Notes under the pieces: generated by a model
Databases searched by the model: none
Told to the model about the DNA's origin: nothing
The model's input: the letters and a program-made list of their open reading frames with translations, nothing else
Program-made: the position numbers and the translations under genes
From: RAM1 sp050247515
Lineage (GTDB): Bacteria > Pseudomonadota > Gammaproteobacteria > Burkholderiales > Burkholderiaceae_C
Reading direction: 5' to 3'
Length of the DNA: 64,000 bases
NCBI GenBank assembly: GCA_050247515.1
Contig: JBFWUB010000004.1
Span: 186,001-250,000 of the forward strand
In this document: positions 41,593-51,753 of the stretch, one piece after another
Layout: each line of letters opens with the position of its first letter
How positions within the stretch are numbered: position 1 is the stretch's first letter

Positions 41593-42243
41593 TCAGGCAG
41601 CGGTACGGACTTGCGCCTCATTGGCGGGCCTGCCTGCCATGGCGCGGATCTCCGCGTCGGCAGCGGCCAGCGCCTGGGCCTTGGGGGCGTCGCCCATGGC
41701 CACGCCCTCGGCGCGCACAAAACGCACGTCGGTGATGCCCAGGAAGCCGAACACGGTCTTCAGGTAGCTTTCCTGGTGTTCCATGGCGTTGCCGGCGTCG
41801 CTGGTGGAATACACGCCGCCGCGGGTGGAGGCAACGATCACCGTCTTGCCACCGGCCAGGCCCACCGGGCCCTTGTCGGTGTACTTGAAGGTGCGCCCGG
41901 CCTGGGCGATGCGGTCGATCCAGGCCTTGAGCTGGCTGGGGATCGAGAAGTTGTACAGCGGCGCGCCCACCACGATCACGTCGGCCGCCAGGAACTGGCT
42001 GACCAGCGTTTCGGACACGGCGTTCTCGCGGCGCTGTTCGTCGCTCAGGTTGTCGGCATCGGGCGACAGGCGAAAGCCCAGCGATTGCGCCGACAGGTGG
42101 CTGGGCGCACTGGCGGCCAGGTCCAGGTAGTCCACCACGGTGCCTGGATGGGCGGCGCGCCACTGCGCGGCAATGCGCTCGGTCAGTTGGCGTGACACCG
42201 ATGCGGTGCCCAGGATGCTTGAGTCAATATGCAGCAGTTTCAT
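41593..42243 (-). CDS. azoR: FMN-dependent NADH-azoreductase AzoR
   Basis: 216 residues, flavodoxin-like fold: MKLLHIDSSILG, GAPLYNFSIPSQLKAWIDRI (FMN and substrate site) and VIVASTRGGVYS. It reduces quinones and azo compounds with NADH. GGAGAA 6 nt upstream. Divergent from the LysR gene, so the regulator probably controls it. Confidence 0.93.
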   Translation of the reverse strand: MKLLHIDSSILGTASVSRQLTERIAAQWRAAHPGTVVDYLDLAASAPSHLSAQSLGFRLSPDADNLSDEQRRENAVSETLVSQFLAADVIVVGAPLYNFSIPSQLKAWIDRIAQAGRTFKYTDKGPVGLAGGKTVIVASTRGGVYSTSDAGNAMEHQESYLKTVFGFLGITDVRFVRAEGVAMGDAPKAQALAAADAEIRAMAGRPANEAQVRTAA

Positions 42244-42281
42244 GAGGGTTCTCCGAGGGGTTACCGCAGCGTGCGGCGATG

Positions 42282-42339
42282 GATAGATTGTGCTGATGGG
42301 ATGATTGATTGATAAGGTTCCGAATCTGCGATAGATTGT
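42282..42339. promoter_or_regulatory. Divergent azoR-lysR control region with 10-bp direct repeats
   Basis: GATAGATTGT occurs at 42282-42291 and 42330-42339, 48 nt apart, in the 124-nt spacer between the two divergent genes. An AT-rich TGATTGATTGAT run lies between. This is the expected place for a LysR operator. Confidence 0.4.
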
Positions 42340-42367
42340 TCTGCCAATGAATCCAATAGGAGCCGCC

Positions 42368-43294
42368 ATGCAGGACCTGAACGACATGCTGTACTTCGCC
42401 GAGGTGGTGGATCGGGGCGGCTTTGCTGCTGCCGGGCGGGCGCTGGGTGTGCCCAAATCGCGTCTGTCGCGCCGCGTGGCCGAACTGGAGGCGCGCCTGG
42501 GCGTGCGGCTGATGCAGCGCACCACCCGCAAGCTGTCGCTGACCGAAGCGGGCGAGCGTTACCACCGCCATTGCGCCGCCATGCGCGACGAGGCGGCGGC
42601 CGCCGCCGAGGCCGTGGCTCAGGCGCAGGCCGAGCCGCGCGGCACCATCCGCGTGGCCTGCCCCGTTACGCTGGCGCAGACCACGGTGGGCCCGGTGCTG
42701 CCGGTGTTTCTGGCGCGCTACCCGCAGGTGCGCGTGGATATGCGGGTCAGCAACCGCGTGGTGGATCTGGTGGAAGAGGGCGTGGACGTGGCGCTGCGCG
42801 TGCGCACCACGCTGGACGACAGCGGCAGCCTGGTGGTCAAGAACCTGGGCCTCACGCACACGCTGCTGGTGGGCAGCCCGTCGCAGCTGGCCCGCCAGGG
42901 CCGCCCGCGCACGGTGGACGACCTGGACCGGCTGGACACCGTGGCCATGTCGGCCGTGGACGGGCGGGCCACCTGGCAGCTGGTGGGGCCGGGCGGGGCG
43001 GTGCATTCGTTCACCCACCAGCCGCGCTACGTGGCCGACGACCTGCTCACGCTCAAGCTGGCGGTGGTGCGCGGCGCCGGCATCTGCGCCTTGCCCGACT
43101 ACATGTGCCGCGAGGAGGTAACCGATCGCCGGCTGGTGGAGGTGCTGCCGGGCTGGGCGCCGCGCCCGGGCGTGCTGCATGCGGTGTTTCCCTCGCGCCG
43201 GGGCATGGCGCCGGCGGTGCGGCGGTTCCTGGACTTTCTGGGGGAACGCGCCTCCGTAGAAGGGCTGGCTGCGCCCGCGGCGGCGCTGAAGTAG
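42368..43294 (+). CDS. LysR-type transcriptional regulator next to azoR
   Basis: 308 residues: helix-turn-helix in ADRGGFAAAGRALGV-type N-terminus (FAEVVDRGGFAAAGRALGVP, LSRRVAELEARLGVRLMQRT) and a LysR substrate domain (RGTIRVACPVTLAQ, DDLLTLKLAVVRGAGICAL). The start at 42368 has AGGAG 6 nt upstream; the longer start at 42347 has none. Likely regulates azoR. Confidence 0.92.
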   Translation: MQDLNDMLYFAEVVDRGGFAAAGRALGVPKSRLSRRVAELEARLGVRLMQRTTRKLSLTEAGERYHRHCAAMRDEAAAAAEAVAQAQAEPRGTIRVACPVTLAQTTVGPVLPVFLARYPQVRVDMRVSNRVVDLVEEGVDVALRVRTTLDDSGSLVVKNLGLTHTLLVGSPSQLARQGRPRTVDDLDRLDTVAMSAVDGRATWQLVGPGGAVHSFTHQPRYVADDLLTLKLAVVRGAGICALPDYMCREEVTDRRLVEVLPGWAPRPGVLHAVFPSRRGMAPAVRRFLDFLGERASVEGLAAPAAALK

Positions 43295-43352
43295 CGGCGC
43301 GCAACCGGCCATCCCGGTGTAAGGTCTGGGGCCGCGCAACGACACCCATGCC

Positions 43353-43823
43353 ATGAAAAAGACTGTTTTACTGATCGCCACCCACGCGGCCATGCTGGCC
43401 GCCGGATTTGCGCTGGGCGTCTATTTTTTGCCCATCCTGGCGGCGCCGCCGCCGCTGTCGCAAGCCCAGCTGGACGCCGCAGCCGCTGGCGCGGCCTGGC
43501 GCGCGAGCTTTCGCCGCGATCTGCCCGGCAGTGACGCGCTGCATTGGGGCGAGGGGGCCGTGACGGTCAGCACCACCCATGTGGCCCACCAGGGCCGTCT
43601 GGCACCCGGGCCGGCCTACCGCCTGTACCTCACGCCCCGGTTTGTGGATACGGGTGATGCGTTCCTTCAGGTCAAGGCGCAGTCCGTGGCGCTGGGTGAT
43701 GTGAAGTCATTCGACGGCTTTATCGTGCCTGTGCCCGCCGGCGTGGACCTGGCCCGCTACCAGGGCGTGCTGATCTGGTGCGAGGCCTTCCAGCGGTTCA
43801 TCACATCGGCGTCGTACCGCTGA
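43353..43823 (+). CDS. DM13 domain protein, membrane-anchored
   Basis: 156 residues. An N-terminal hydrophobic segment (LIATHAAMLAAGFALGVYFL) anchors a DM13-type domain ending VLIWCEAFQRFITSASY with a conserved Cys. DM13 proteins are thought to act in redox or electron transfer; the function here is unknown. It lies upstream of dsbB. Confidence 0.78.
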   Translation: MKKTVLLIATHAAMLAAGFALGVYFLPILAAPPPLSQAQLDAAAAGAAWRASFRRDLPGSDALHWGEGAVTVSTTHVAHQGRLAPGPAYRLYLTPRFVDTGDAFLQVKAQSVALGDVKSFDGFIVPVPAGVDLARYQGVLIWCEAFQRFITSASYR

Positions 43824-43918
43824 GTGGTCTGGAACTTATCCCGGCCGGCGACCCCAAACCATCGCACAATGCCGCTGGGCGCAAAAGCCCGGTGATTGGT
43901 AAAGAAGCTGGAGGTCGC

Positions 43919-44431
43919 TTGATTCTGTTGAACTGGTTGGAAATGCACCCGCGCCGGGTGTTCGCTGCAATTGCTGTAGTTTGTGTGGCCATGCTGGCCT
44001 TTGGCCTGTACCTGCAGCACGTCGTGGGGCTGGAGCCTTGCCCCATGTGCATCGTGCAGCGTTACGCGCTGATCCTGGTGGCGGTACTGGCCGCGCTGGC
44101 AGCGGTGTTCAAGGGGCGGGGCGCCCACACGGGGCTGGGGGTGCTGGCGCTGCTGATGGCGGGCTTTGGCGCCTTTGTGGCGGCGCGCCAGAGCTTCCTG
44201 CAGTGGTACCCGCCCGAGGTGGTGTCTTGCGGGCGAGACTTCTACGGAATGATCGAGACCTTCCCGCTCAAGCGGGCCGTGCCCATGATCTTCAAGGGCA
44301 GCGGCGACTGCACCAAGATCGACTGGACCTTCCTGGGCCTGTCGATCGCCAACTGGTCGTTCGTCTGGTTCGCGGCATTCAGCGTGGTGTTTGCATTGCT
44401 GGTGTGGCGCCGTCTGGCGCACAAGCCCTGA
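43919..44431 (+). CDS. dsbB: Disulfide bond formation protein DsbB
   Basis: 170 residues with four membrane helices. Redox pairs Cys41-Cys44 (EPCPMCIVQRYA) and Cys104 with Cys131 (VVSCGRDFYG, GDCTKIDW) reoxidise DsbA via quinones. The start is a TTG (43919) giving MILLNWLEM, preceded by GGAGG; no ATG fits this N-terminus. Confidence 0.93.
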   Translation: MILLNWLEMHPRRVFAAIAVVCVAMLAFGLYLQHVVGLEPCPMCIVQRYALILVAVLAALAAVFKGRGAHTGLGVLALLMAGFGAFVAARQSFLQWYPPEVVSCGRDFYGMIETFPLKRAVPMIFKGSGDCTKIDWTFLGLSIANWSFVWFAAFSVVFALLVWRRLAHKP

Positions 44432-44434
44432 ACC

Positions 44435-45064
44435 TCAGGTGTTTGCGCGGCGGTAAAGCGCCAGCGACCCCGCCAGCGCCAGCAGCGCGCCGCCGCAGGC
44501 GCGGTCCAGCCAGCGCACGGCCGACGCCTTGAACAGCGCGACAAAGCGCGCGCCTGTCAGCGCATAAGCAAACATCACCGTGAAATCAATCGCGCAGAAC
44601 ACCGCGCCGATGGCCAGGTACTGCGGCGCCTGCGCGGCCTGCGCGTCAATGAACTGCGGCAGCAGCGCCGAGCAGAACAGGTAGCCCTTGGGGTTGGTCA
44701 CGGCCACCAGGAAGGACTTCATGAAGATCGCGCGACCGGTAGCGCCCGCATGGGCAGCGTCCGCGGGCAGGTCGAACCCGCCCCTGGAGCGCAGCAGCCG
44801 CACCCCCAGCCACGCCAGGTAGGCCGCGCCCACCCACTTGAGCACGCTGAACCAGAACTCCGACGCCGCCAGCAGCGCGCCCAGCCCCAGCGCCACCGCC
44901 GTGACCAGCACCACGTCGGACGCCACGGCGCCCAGCATGCCCGGCACCGAGCGGCGCACGCCCACGCGCGCGCCATTGGCCAGCGCCAGCAGCACCGTGG
45001 GCCCGGGCGTGGCGATGGCGATCAGCGCCACGGTGGAAAACAGCAGCAGGGTGGTGGCGTCCAT
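44435..45064 (-). CDS. LysE/RhtB family amino-acid exporter
   Basis: 209 residues, about six membrane helices. N-terminal ATPGPTVLLALANGARVGVRR and mid-protein KSFLVAVTNPKGYLFCSALLPQFI are LysE/RhtB signatures. Substrate is not predictable. Convergent with dsbB (3-nt gap) and followed on the same strand by argA upstream. Confidence 0.92.
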   Translation of the reverse strand: MDATTLLLFSTVALIAIATPGPTVLLALANGARVGVRRSVPGMLGAVASDVVLVTAVALGLGALLAASEFWFSVLKWVGAAYLAWLGVRLLRSRGGFDLPADAAHAGATGRAIFMKSFLVAVTNPKGYLFCSALLPQFIDAQAAQAPQYLAIGAVFCAIDFTVMFAYALTGARFVALFKASAVRWLDRACGGALLALAGSLALYRRANT

Positions 45065-45079
45065 GCGGGGGGCGTCCTT

Positions 45080-46429
<1,350 letters not shown>

Positions 46430-46507
46430 CGGCAGGAGTGTAGTGGCGTTTGCGCCGGGCGACCGGCCCCGCTAGAGTGTGGAGTTTTGGGTCAGGCGGT
46501 ACAGGGG

Positions 46508-47740
46508 ATGGAAGCCATCGCAACAGGGTTCTGGGGCAGCTACTTCGGCACGGTGGGCCTGATGCTGGCGGGCTCCGCCTTTGCCTGGGCGCGCGGGCTG
46601 CGGCGCATCGGCATCAACGCCGCGCTGTCGGCGCTGGCGTCGGCCTTCTTTGTGGTCGCCTTTCTGGGCTGGCTGCCCGTGGGCGACCGCGACACTGCCG
46701 CGCGCGTGCTGGCCCATGTGGCGACCATCACATCAACCCTGCTGGCCTGGATGCTGCTGTACATGCTGGGCTTGCTGCGCCAGCGCCAGGCCGCGCGCAA
46801 GGCCACCGGCGCCCTGGTTTTTGGCGCATTCGTGGTGCTCATGGCCGGCTGGATGCTGCCCCCTGGCCAGGCGCTGGCGCTGAGCGCCGCCGTGGCCTGT
46901 GCCCTGGGCGTGCTGGCGCTGGGTACGGCGGTGCGCAGTGCGCTGCGCGGCGACCGGCTGACCTGGGCGGCGGTGGCGGCGGTGTTCTGCATGCTGGTGG
47001 CGCTGGCGGGCCTGAGCTGGACGGCCGTGTCGGGCGGGCGGGTGCCCTGGCAACTGCATGCCTTCAGCGCACTGGCCGCCACCGGCTACCTGGCCATCAT
47101 TGCCGCCGTGCTGTGGGGGCGCTATTCGTACCTGATCGAGCTGCGCCAGGTCATGGCCTACGGCCCGGCTTATGACCCTGTCACGCGCATGCGCTCGCAT
47201 GCCGAGACTGGCCAGATGGTGGGCGCGGCGTTTTACCGGCACGACGGCGAGCCGCTGTCGGTGGGCGTGGTGGCCGTTGCCATCAGCAACCTCTATGCAC
47301 TGGAAAAGCTGCACGGCCGCGCGGCCGTCAACCATGCGCTGTTTGTCACGGCGGCGCGGTTGCGCCGATCGGTCAGCGGCGGGGTGGACATGGGCCGCCT
47401 GGGCGACGACGGTTTCTTGCTGCTGCTGCGCAACATGCGCAACCCCGAGCGGCTGATTCGCCTGGCGCGCGCCGTGGTGGCACGGCTGCAGCGGCCCGTG
47501 GCCCTGAGCACCAGCCGCGACCCGGCGGCGCTGGAATCGGGTCAGACCTACTGGGAGGCCGACGTGGGCGTGGGCGTGCTGGCCGCGGCCCACCCCAACA
47601 TCCGCGCCGCCAGCGCCGTGGCCATGGCGCGCGCCATGTCGCGCAGCGCCTGGGCCTATGCCAGCCGGATCGCCTGGTATGACCAGGCGGCGGGGCAGAT
47701 CGCGGAATTGCCGGCGGATGAAGCCGGCCAGAGCCGATAA
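46508..47740 (+). CDS. Seven-helix membrane protein with degenerate GGDEF-like domain
   Basis: 410 residues. The first ~210 residues have about seven membrane helices; the C-terminal half resembles a diguanylate cyclase fold (YDPVTRMRSHAE for the DxLTGLxN box). But the active-site loop reads GRLGDDGFLLLL instead of RxGGDEF, so it is likely inactive and may act as a c-di-GMP or protein sensor. AGGGG lies 3 nt before the ATG. Confidence 0.75.
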   Translation: MEAIATGFWGSYFGTVGLMLAGSAFAWARGLRRIGINAALSALASAFFVVAFLGWLPVGDRDTAARVLAHVATITSTLLAWMLLYMLGLLRQRQAARKATGALVFGAFVVLMAGWMLPPGQALALSAAVACALGVLALGTAVRSALRGDRLTWAAVAAVFCMLVALAGLSWTAVSGGRVPWQLHAFSALAATGYLAIIAAVLWGRYSYLIELRQVMAYGPAYDPVTRMRSHAETGQMVGAAFYRHDGEPLSVGVVAVAISNLYALEKLHGRAAVNHALFVTAARLRRSVSGGVDMGRLGDDGFLLLLRNMRNPERLIRLARAVVARLQRPVALSTSRDPAALESGQTYWEADVGVGVLAAAHPNIRAASAVAMARAMSRSAWAYASRIAWYDQAAGQIAELPADEAGQSR

Positions 47741-47749
47741 TCACGGGCT

Positions 47750-50700
47750 TTGAGCGCCCGAGCCTTGCCGTCCCTGAGCATTACCTTTCCCGAATCCCTG
47801 CCCGTCTCGGGCAAGCGCGACGAGATCATGGCCGCCATCGCGGCGCACCAGGTCGTGATCGTCTGCGGCGAGACCGGCTCGGGCAAAACCACCCAGTTGC
47901 CCAAGATTGCATTGGCCATGGGTCGCGGCAAGCTGAACGCGGCGCCGGGCCAGAAGGGCCAGCTCATTGGCCATACCCAGCCGCGTCGCATTGCCGCCAG
48001 CAGCGTGGCCAAGCGTATTGCCGAGGAGCTGGACACGCCGTTGGGCGAGGTGGTGGGCTACAAGGTGCGCTTTCAGGACCGGCTGAGCCGCGATGCGTCC
48101 GTCAAGCTCATGACAGACGGCATCCTGCTGGCCGAGACGCAGACCGATCCGCTGCTGAAGGCGTATGACACGCTGATCATCGACGAGGCCCACGAGCGCA
48201 GCCTGAACATCGACTTTCTGCTGGGCTACCTGCGCGAGATCCTGCCTCGGCGGCCCGACCTGAAGGTGGTGGTGACGTCGGCCACCATTGATGCGGACCG
48301 GTTTGCGCAGCATTTCGCTTCATCAAAAGGCCCGGCGCCCGTGATCATGGTGTCAGGGCGGATGTTCCCTGTGGAGCAGCGCTGGCGACCGTTCGAGGAA
48401 AGCCGCGACCACGACCTGAACGACGCCATCGCGGATGCGGTGGACGAACTGTGGCAGGGCGGTCCGGCGCAGGGCCGTCCCAAGCCGGACACGGCCCCCT
48501 CGGGGGGCAGCGACGACGCGAAGCGCGGAGCGTGGGGGCCACATATTGCGGGCGACATCCTGGTGTTTTTGCCGGGCGAACGCGAAATCCGCGAAGCCGC
48601 CGACCACCTGCGCAAGCACCTGTCGCACAGTCCCCTGACGCGCACCGCCGAGGTGCTGCCGCTGTTTGCGCGCCTGTCCCAGGCCGAGCAGGACCGGGTG
48701 TTTGACAGCCACACGGGCCGACGCATCGTGCTGGCGACCAACGTGGCCGAGACTTCGCTGACGGTCCCCGGCATCCGCTATGTGATTGACGCCGGCACGG
48801 CGCGCGTGAAGCGCTACAGCTTTCGCAGCAAGGTCGAGCAACTGCTGGTCGAGCCCGTGAGCCAGGCTGCAGCCAACCAGCGCGCGGGCCGCTGCGGCCG
48901 GGTGGCCAACGGCATCTGCATCCGGCTGTACGACGAGCGGGACTTCAGCAGCCGCCCGCGCTTTACCGACCCCGAGATCCTGCGCAGCTCGCTGGCGGGC
49001 GTGATCCTGCGCATGAAGTCGCTGCACCTGGGCGATGTGGCGCGCTTTCCGTTCATCGAGCCGCCGTCCGGCCGCGCGATTGCCGACGGCTACCAGCTGC
49101 TCAGTGAGCTGGGCGCGGTGGATGACGCCAATGAGCTCACGCCCATGGGCCAGGAGCTGGCCCGCCTGCCGCTGGACCCGCGCGTGGGCCGCATGATCCT
49201 GGAGGCACGTGCCCGCGGCGCGCTGGACGAGGTGCTGGTGATCGCCAGCGCCCTGAGCGTGCAGGACGTGCGCGACCGCCCGATGGACGCGCAGCAGCAG
49301 GCCGACCAGGCCCATGTGAAGTTTGATGACGAGAAGAGCGAATTCAGCGGCTACCTGAAGCTGTGGAAGTGGATCAACGATGCCCGCGGAGGGCAGGGCA
49401 AGGAACACAAGCTCAGCCACCGCCAGTACGAGCAGCTGTTGCGCCAGAACTTCGTCAGCGTGCGGCGTGTGCGCGAATGGCGCGACATCCACACCCAGCT
49501 GCATACCGTGGTGGCCGAGCACAAGTGGCGGCTGAACACCACACCGGCCAACTACGAGGAGTTGCACAAGTCCATGCTGGCTGGCCTTTTGGGCAACATC
49601 GGCTGCAAGCTCGAAGATGAGGACGTTTACCTGGGTGCCCGTGGCATCAAATTTCAACGTCACCCCGGCGCCCACCTGAGCAAGAAGCCCGGGCGCTGGA
49701 TCGTGGCGGCGGAGTTGGTGGAAACCACCCGCCTGTTTGGCCGCGGCATCGCCAACATCGACCCGCAGTGGATCGAGCAGGTGGCGGGGCATCTGCTGAA
49801 AAAGCAGCTGCTGGACCCGCACTGGGAGAAAAAGTCCGCCGAGGTCATGGCGCTGGAGCGCGCCACGCTGTACGGCCTGGTGGTGTACAGCGGGCGGCGC
49901 GTGAATTTTGGCCGGGTGGACATGCAGGCCGCGCGCGAGGTGTTCATCCGCGAAGCGCTGGTGGCCGGCCAGTGGGACACCAAATTGCCGTTCCTGGCGG
50001 CCAACCACAAGTTGATCCGCCAGGTGGAGGAAATGGAGCACAAATCCCGCCGGCAGGACGTGCTGGTGGACGACGAGCTGATCTTTGCCTTTTACGACCA
50101 GCAGGTGCCGCCCGATGTGTACAGCGGCCATACTTTTGAGGCCTGGTATCGCGAAGCGGTGCGCCAGCAGCCCGACCTGCTCAAGCTCACGCGCGACGAG
50201 CTCATGCGCCACGAGGCCGCCGGCATCACGACCGATGCCTTTCGCAAGACCCTGCGCCTGGGTGGGGTGGACTGCGCCGTGGCCTACCTGCACGAGCCGG
50301 GTGATGCGCGCGACGGCGTGACGGTGACGGTGCCGCTGTTTGTGCTCAACCAGGTGAGCGACGAGCGCTGCGAATGGCTGGTGCCCGGCATGCTCAAGGA
50401 CAAGGTCCAGGCCCTGCTCAAGAGCCTGCCGCAGCGCCCGCGCTCGCGCTTTGTGCCCTTGCCCGAATCGGCGGCGCGGCTGGCGGCGCTGCTCAATGAG
50501 CCGCACGCATTTGGCGCGGGCTCACTGACTGACGCGCTGCTCAAGCTGGTGCGCGACCAGACCAGCCTGGACGTCAAGCGGGCGGACTTCAAGCTGGACA
50601 TGCTCAGCCCCCACCTGTTCATGAACTTCCGCGTGGTGGACGAGCACGGCCGCCAGCTGGGCACGGGCCGCAACCTGGGGGCGCTGAAGGCCGAGCTGGG

Positions 50701-51703
50701 CGCGCAGGCGCGCGGGGCGTTCCAGGCGCTGGCGGGGCTGAAGGTCAAGTCGGACCCATCCCCCGCTGGGGGAGGGCGGGGTGGGGGCGGGGCGGCGTTG
50801 CAGCCCCAGCCTCGGCCTGCCGGCCCCCCTCCCGGCCTCCCCCCAGCGGGGGGAGGAGTAAGACACACCACCTGGACCTTTGGTGAATTGTCCGAGCTCA
50901 TGGAAATCCGCAAGGGCGGCCAGACGCTGATCGGCTTTCCGGCGCTGGTGGACCAGCGCGACGCGGTCACGATCGAGGTGTTTGACGAGCCGCAGGTGGC
51001 CGCCGCGAAGCACCGTGCCGGCCTGCGCCGGCTGTTTGCGCTGCAGATCCGGGACGCGCTGAAGTACCTGGAAAAAAACATCCCCGATCTGCAGAAAATG
51101 GCTGTGGCCTACATGCCGCTGGGTACGCAGGAAGATCTGCGCGAGCAGATCATCGACGTGGCGCTGGACCGCGCCTTCCTGCTGGACCCGCTGCCGCAGG
51201 ACGAGGCGGATTTCAAACGCCGGGTGGAAGAGGGCAGGGCCCGCCTGACCTTGATTGCCAACGAGGTCGCGCGCCTGGCCGCGACCATCCTGATTGAATA
51301 CGCGGCGGCGGCCCGCAAGCTCAAGGACACCAGAAACCAGCCCGACGCCACCGCCGACGTCGCCCAGCAGCTGCAGCGGCTGGTGCCCAAGCGCTTCATG
51401 GCCGCCACGCCCTGGCCCCAGCTGCAGCACTTTGCGCGCTACCTGAAGGCCGTGACGCTGCGCCTGGACAAGCTGCGCACCGACCCGGCGCGTGACGCCG
51501 CCAGGCTGGCCGAGCTGCGGCCGCAGGAGCAGCGCTACTGGCGCCTGGTGGCCGAGCGCAAGGGCGCGGTGGACGAGCGCATGCAGGAGCTGCGCTGGCT
51601 GCTGGAGGAACTGCGCGTGAGCTTTTTTGCGCAGGAACTGCGCACACCGCAGCCTGTGAGTGTGAAACGCCTTGACAAGGTGTGGGCACAACTGGGAACC
51701 TAG
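47750..51703 (+). CDS. hrpA: ATP-dependent RNA helicase HrpA (DEAH box), with palindromic insertions
   Basis: 1317 residues. Walker A GETGSGKTTQLPK, DEAH box IIDEAHERSLNID, motif VTSATIDADRFAQHF and VLATNVAETSLTVPGIRYVIDAG, then the OB-fold and HrpA C-terminal domain. RNA helicase for ribosome stalling relief. Start is TTG at 47750 (SARALPSLSITFPESLPVSG); the first ATG at 47828 would cut into the fold. Two palindromic segments lie in frame within it (48493-48540 and 50761-50853), giving low-complexity Gly/Pro/Arg loops. The gene starts 9 nt after the GGDEF-like gene. Confidence 0.95.
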   Translation: MSARALPSLSITFPESLPVSGKRDEIMAAIAAHQVVIVCGETGSGKTTQLPKIALAMGRGKLNAAPGQKGQLIGHTQPRRIAASSVAKRIAEELDTPLGEVVGYKVRFQDRLSRDASVKLMTDGILLAETQTDPLLKAYDTLIIDEAHERSLNIDFLLGYLREILPRRPDLKVVVTSATIDADRFAQHFASSKGPAPVIMVSGRMFPVEQRWRPFEESRDHDLNDAIADAVDELWQGGPAQGRPKPDTAPSGGSDDAKRGAWGPHIAGDILVFLPGEREIREAADHLRKHLSHSPLTRTAEVLPLFARLSQAEQDRVFDSHTGRRIVLATNVAETSLTVPGIRYVIDAGTARVKRYSFRSKVEQLLVEPVSQAAANQRAGRCGRVANGICIRLYDERDFSSRPRFTDPEILRSSLAGVILRMKSLHLGDVARFPFIEPPSGRAIADGYQLLSELGAVDDANELTPMGQELARLPLDPRVGRMILEARARGALDEVLVIASALSVQDVRDRPMDAQQQADQAHVKFDDEKSEFSGYLKLWKWINDARGGQGKEHKLSHRQYEQLLRQNFVSVRRVREWRDIHTQLHTVVAEHKWRLNTTPANYEELHKSMLAGLLGNIGCKLEDEDVYLGARGIKFQRHPGAHLSKKPGRWIVAAELVETTRLFGRGIANIDPQWIEQVAGHLLKKQLLDPHWEKKSAEVMALERATLYGLVVYSGRRVNFGRVDMQAAREVFIREALVAGQWDTKLPFLAANHKLIRQVEEMEHKSRRQDVLVDDELIFAFYDQQVPPDVYSGHTFEAWYREAVRQQPDLLKLTRDELMRHEAAGITTDAFRKTLRLGGVDCAVAYLHEPGDARDGVTVTVPLFVLNQVSDERCEWLVPGMLKDKVQALLKSLPQRPRSRFVPLPESAARLAALLNEPHAFGAGSLTDALLKLVRDQTSLDVKRADFKLDMLSPHLFMNFRVVDEHGRQLGTGRNLGALKAELGAQARGAFQALAGLKVKSDPSPAGGGRGGGGAALQPQPRPAGPPPGLPPAGGGVRHTTWTFGELSELMEIRKGGQTLIGFPALVDQRDAVTIEVFDEPQVAAAKHRAGLRRLFALQIRDALKYLEKNIPDLQKMAVAYMPLGTQEDLREQIIDVALDRAFLLDPLPQDEADFKRRVEEGRARLTLIANEVARLAATILIEYAAAARKLKDTRNQPDATADVAQQLQRLVPKRFMAATPWPQLQHFARYLKAVTLRLDKLRTDPARDAARLAELRPQEQRYWRLVAERKGAVDERMQELRWLLEELRVSFFAQELRTPQPVSVKRLDKVWAQLGT
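48493..48540 (+). repeat. REP-like palindromic element inside hrpA
   Basis: 48 nt bounded by GGCCCCC and its complement GGGGGCC, with inner hairpin GCCCCCTCGGGGGGC (48494-48508). A multiple of three, so it adds 16 residues (APSGGSDDAKRGAWG) between two conserved helicase blocks. Similar GC-rich palindromes are common between genes in this family. Confidence 0.7.
50761..50853 (+). repeat. Second palindromic element inside hrpA
   Basis: Arms CCCCGCTGGGGGAGG (50761-50775) and CCTCCCCCCAGCGGGG (50836-50851) are inverted repeats with one extra base. The insert translates as Gly/Pro-rich text between helicase C-terminal blocks (KVKSD and TTWTFGELSEL) without breaking the frame. Confidence 0.75.
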
Positions 51704-51753
51704 GGGCCTGTTGGGATGCTTGGAGCGGGGCCGTCGGCCTCGTCAACAAGACT

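Noticed and set aside
42347..42367. Seven-codon longer start for the LysR gene
   Set aside because: No ribosome site precedes it, while AGGAG stands 6 nt before the ATG at 42368.
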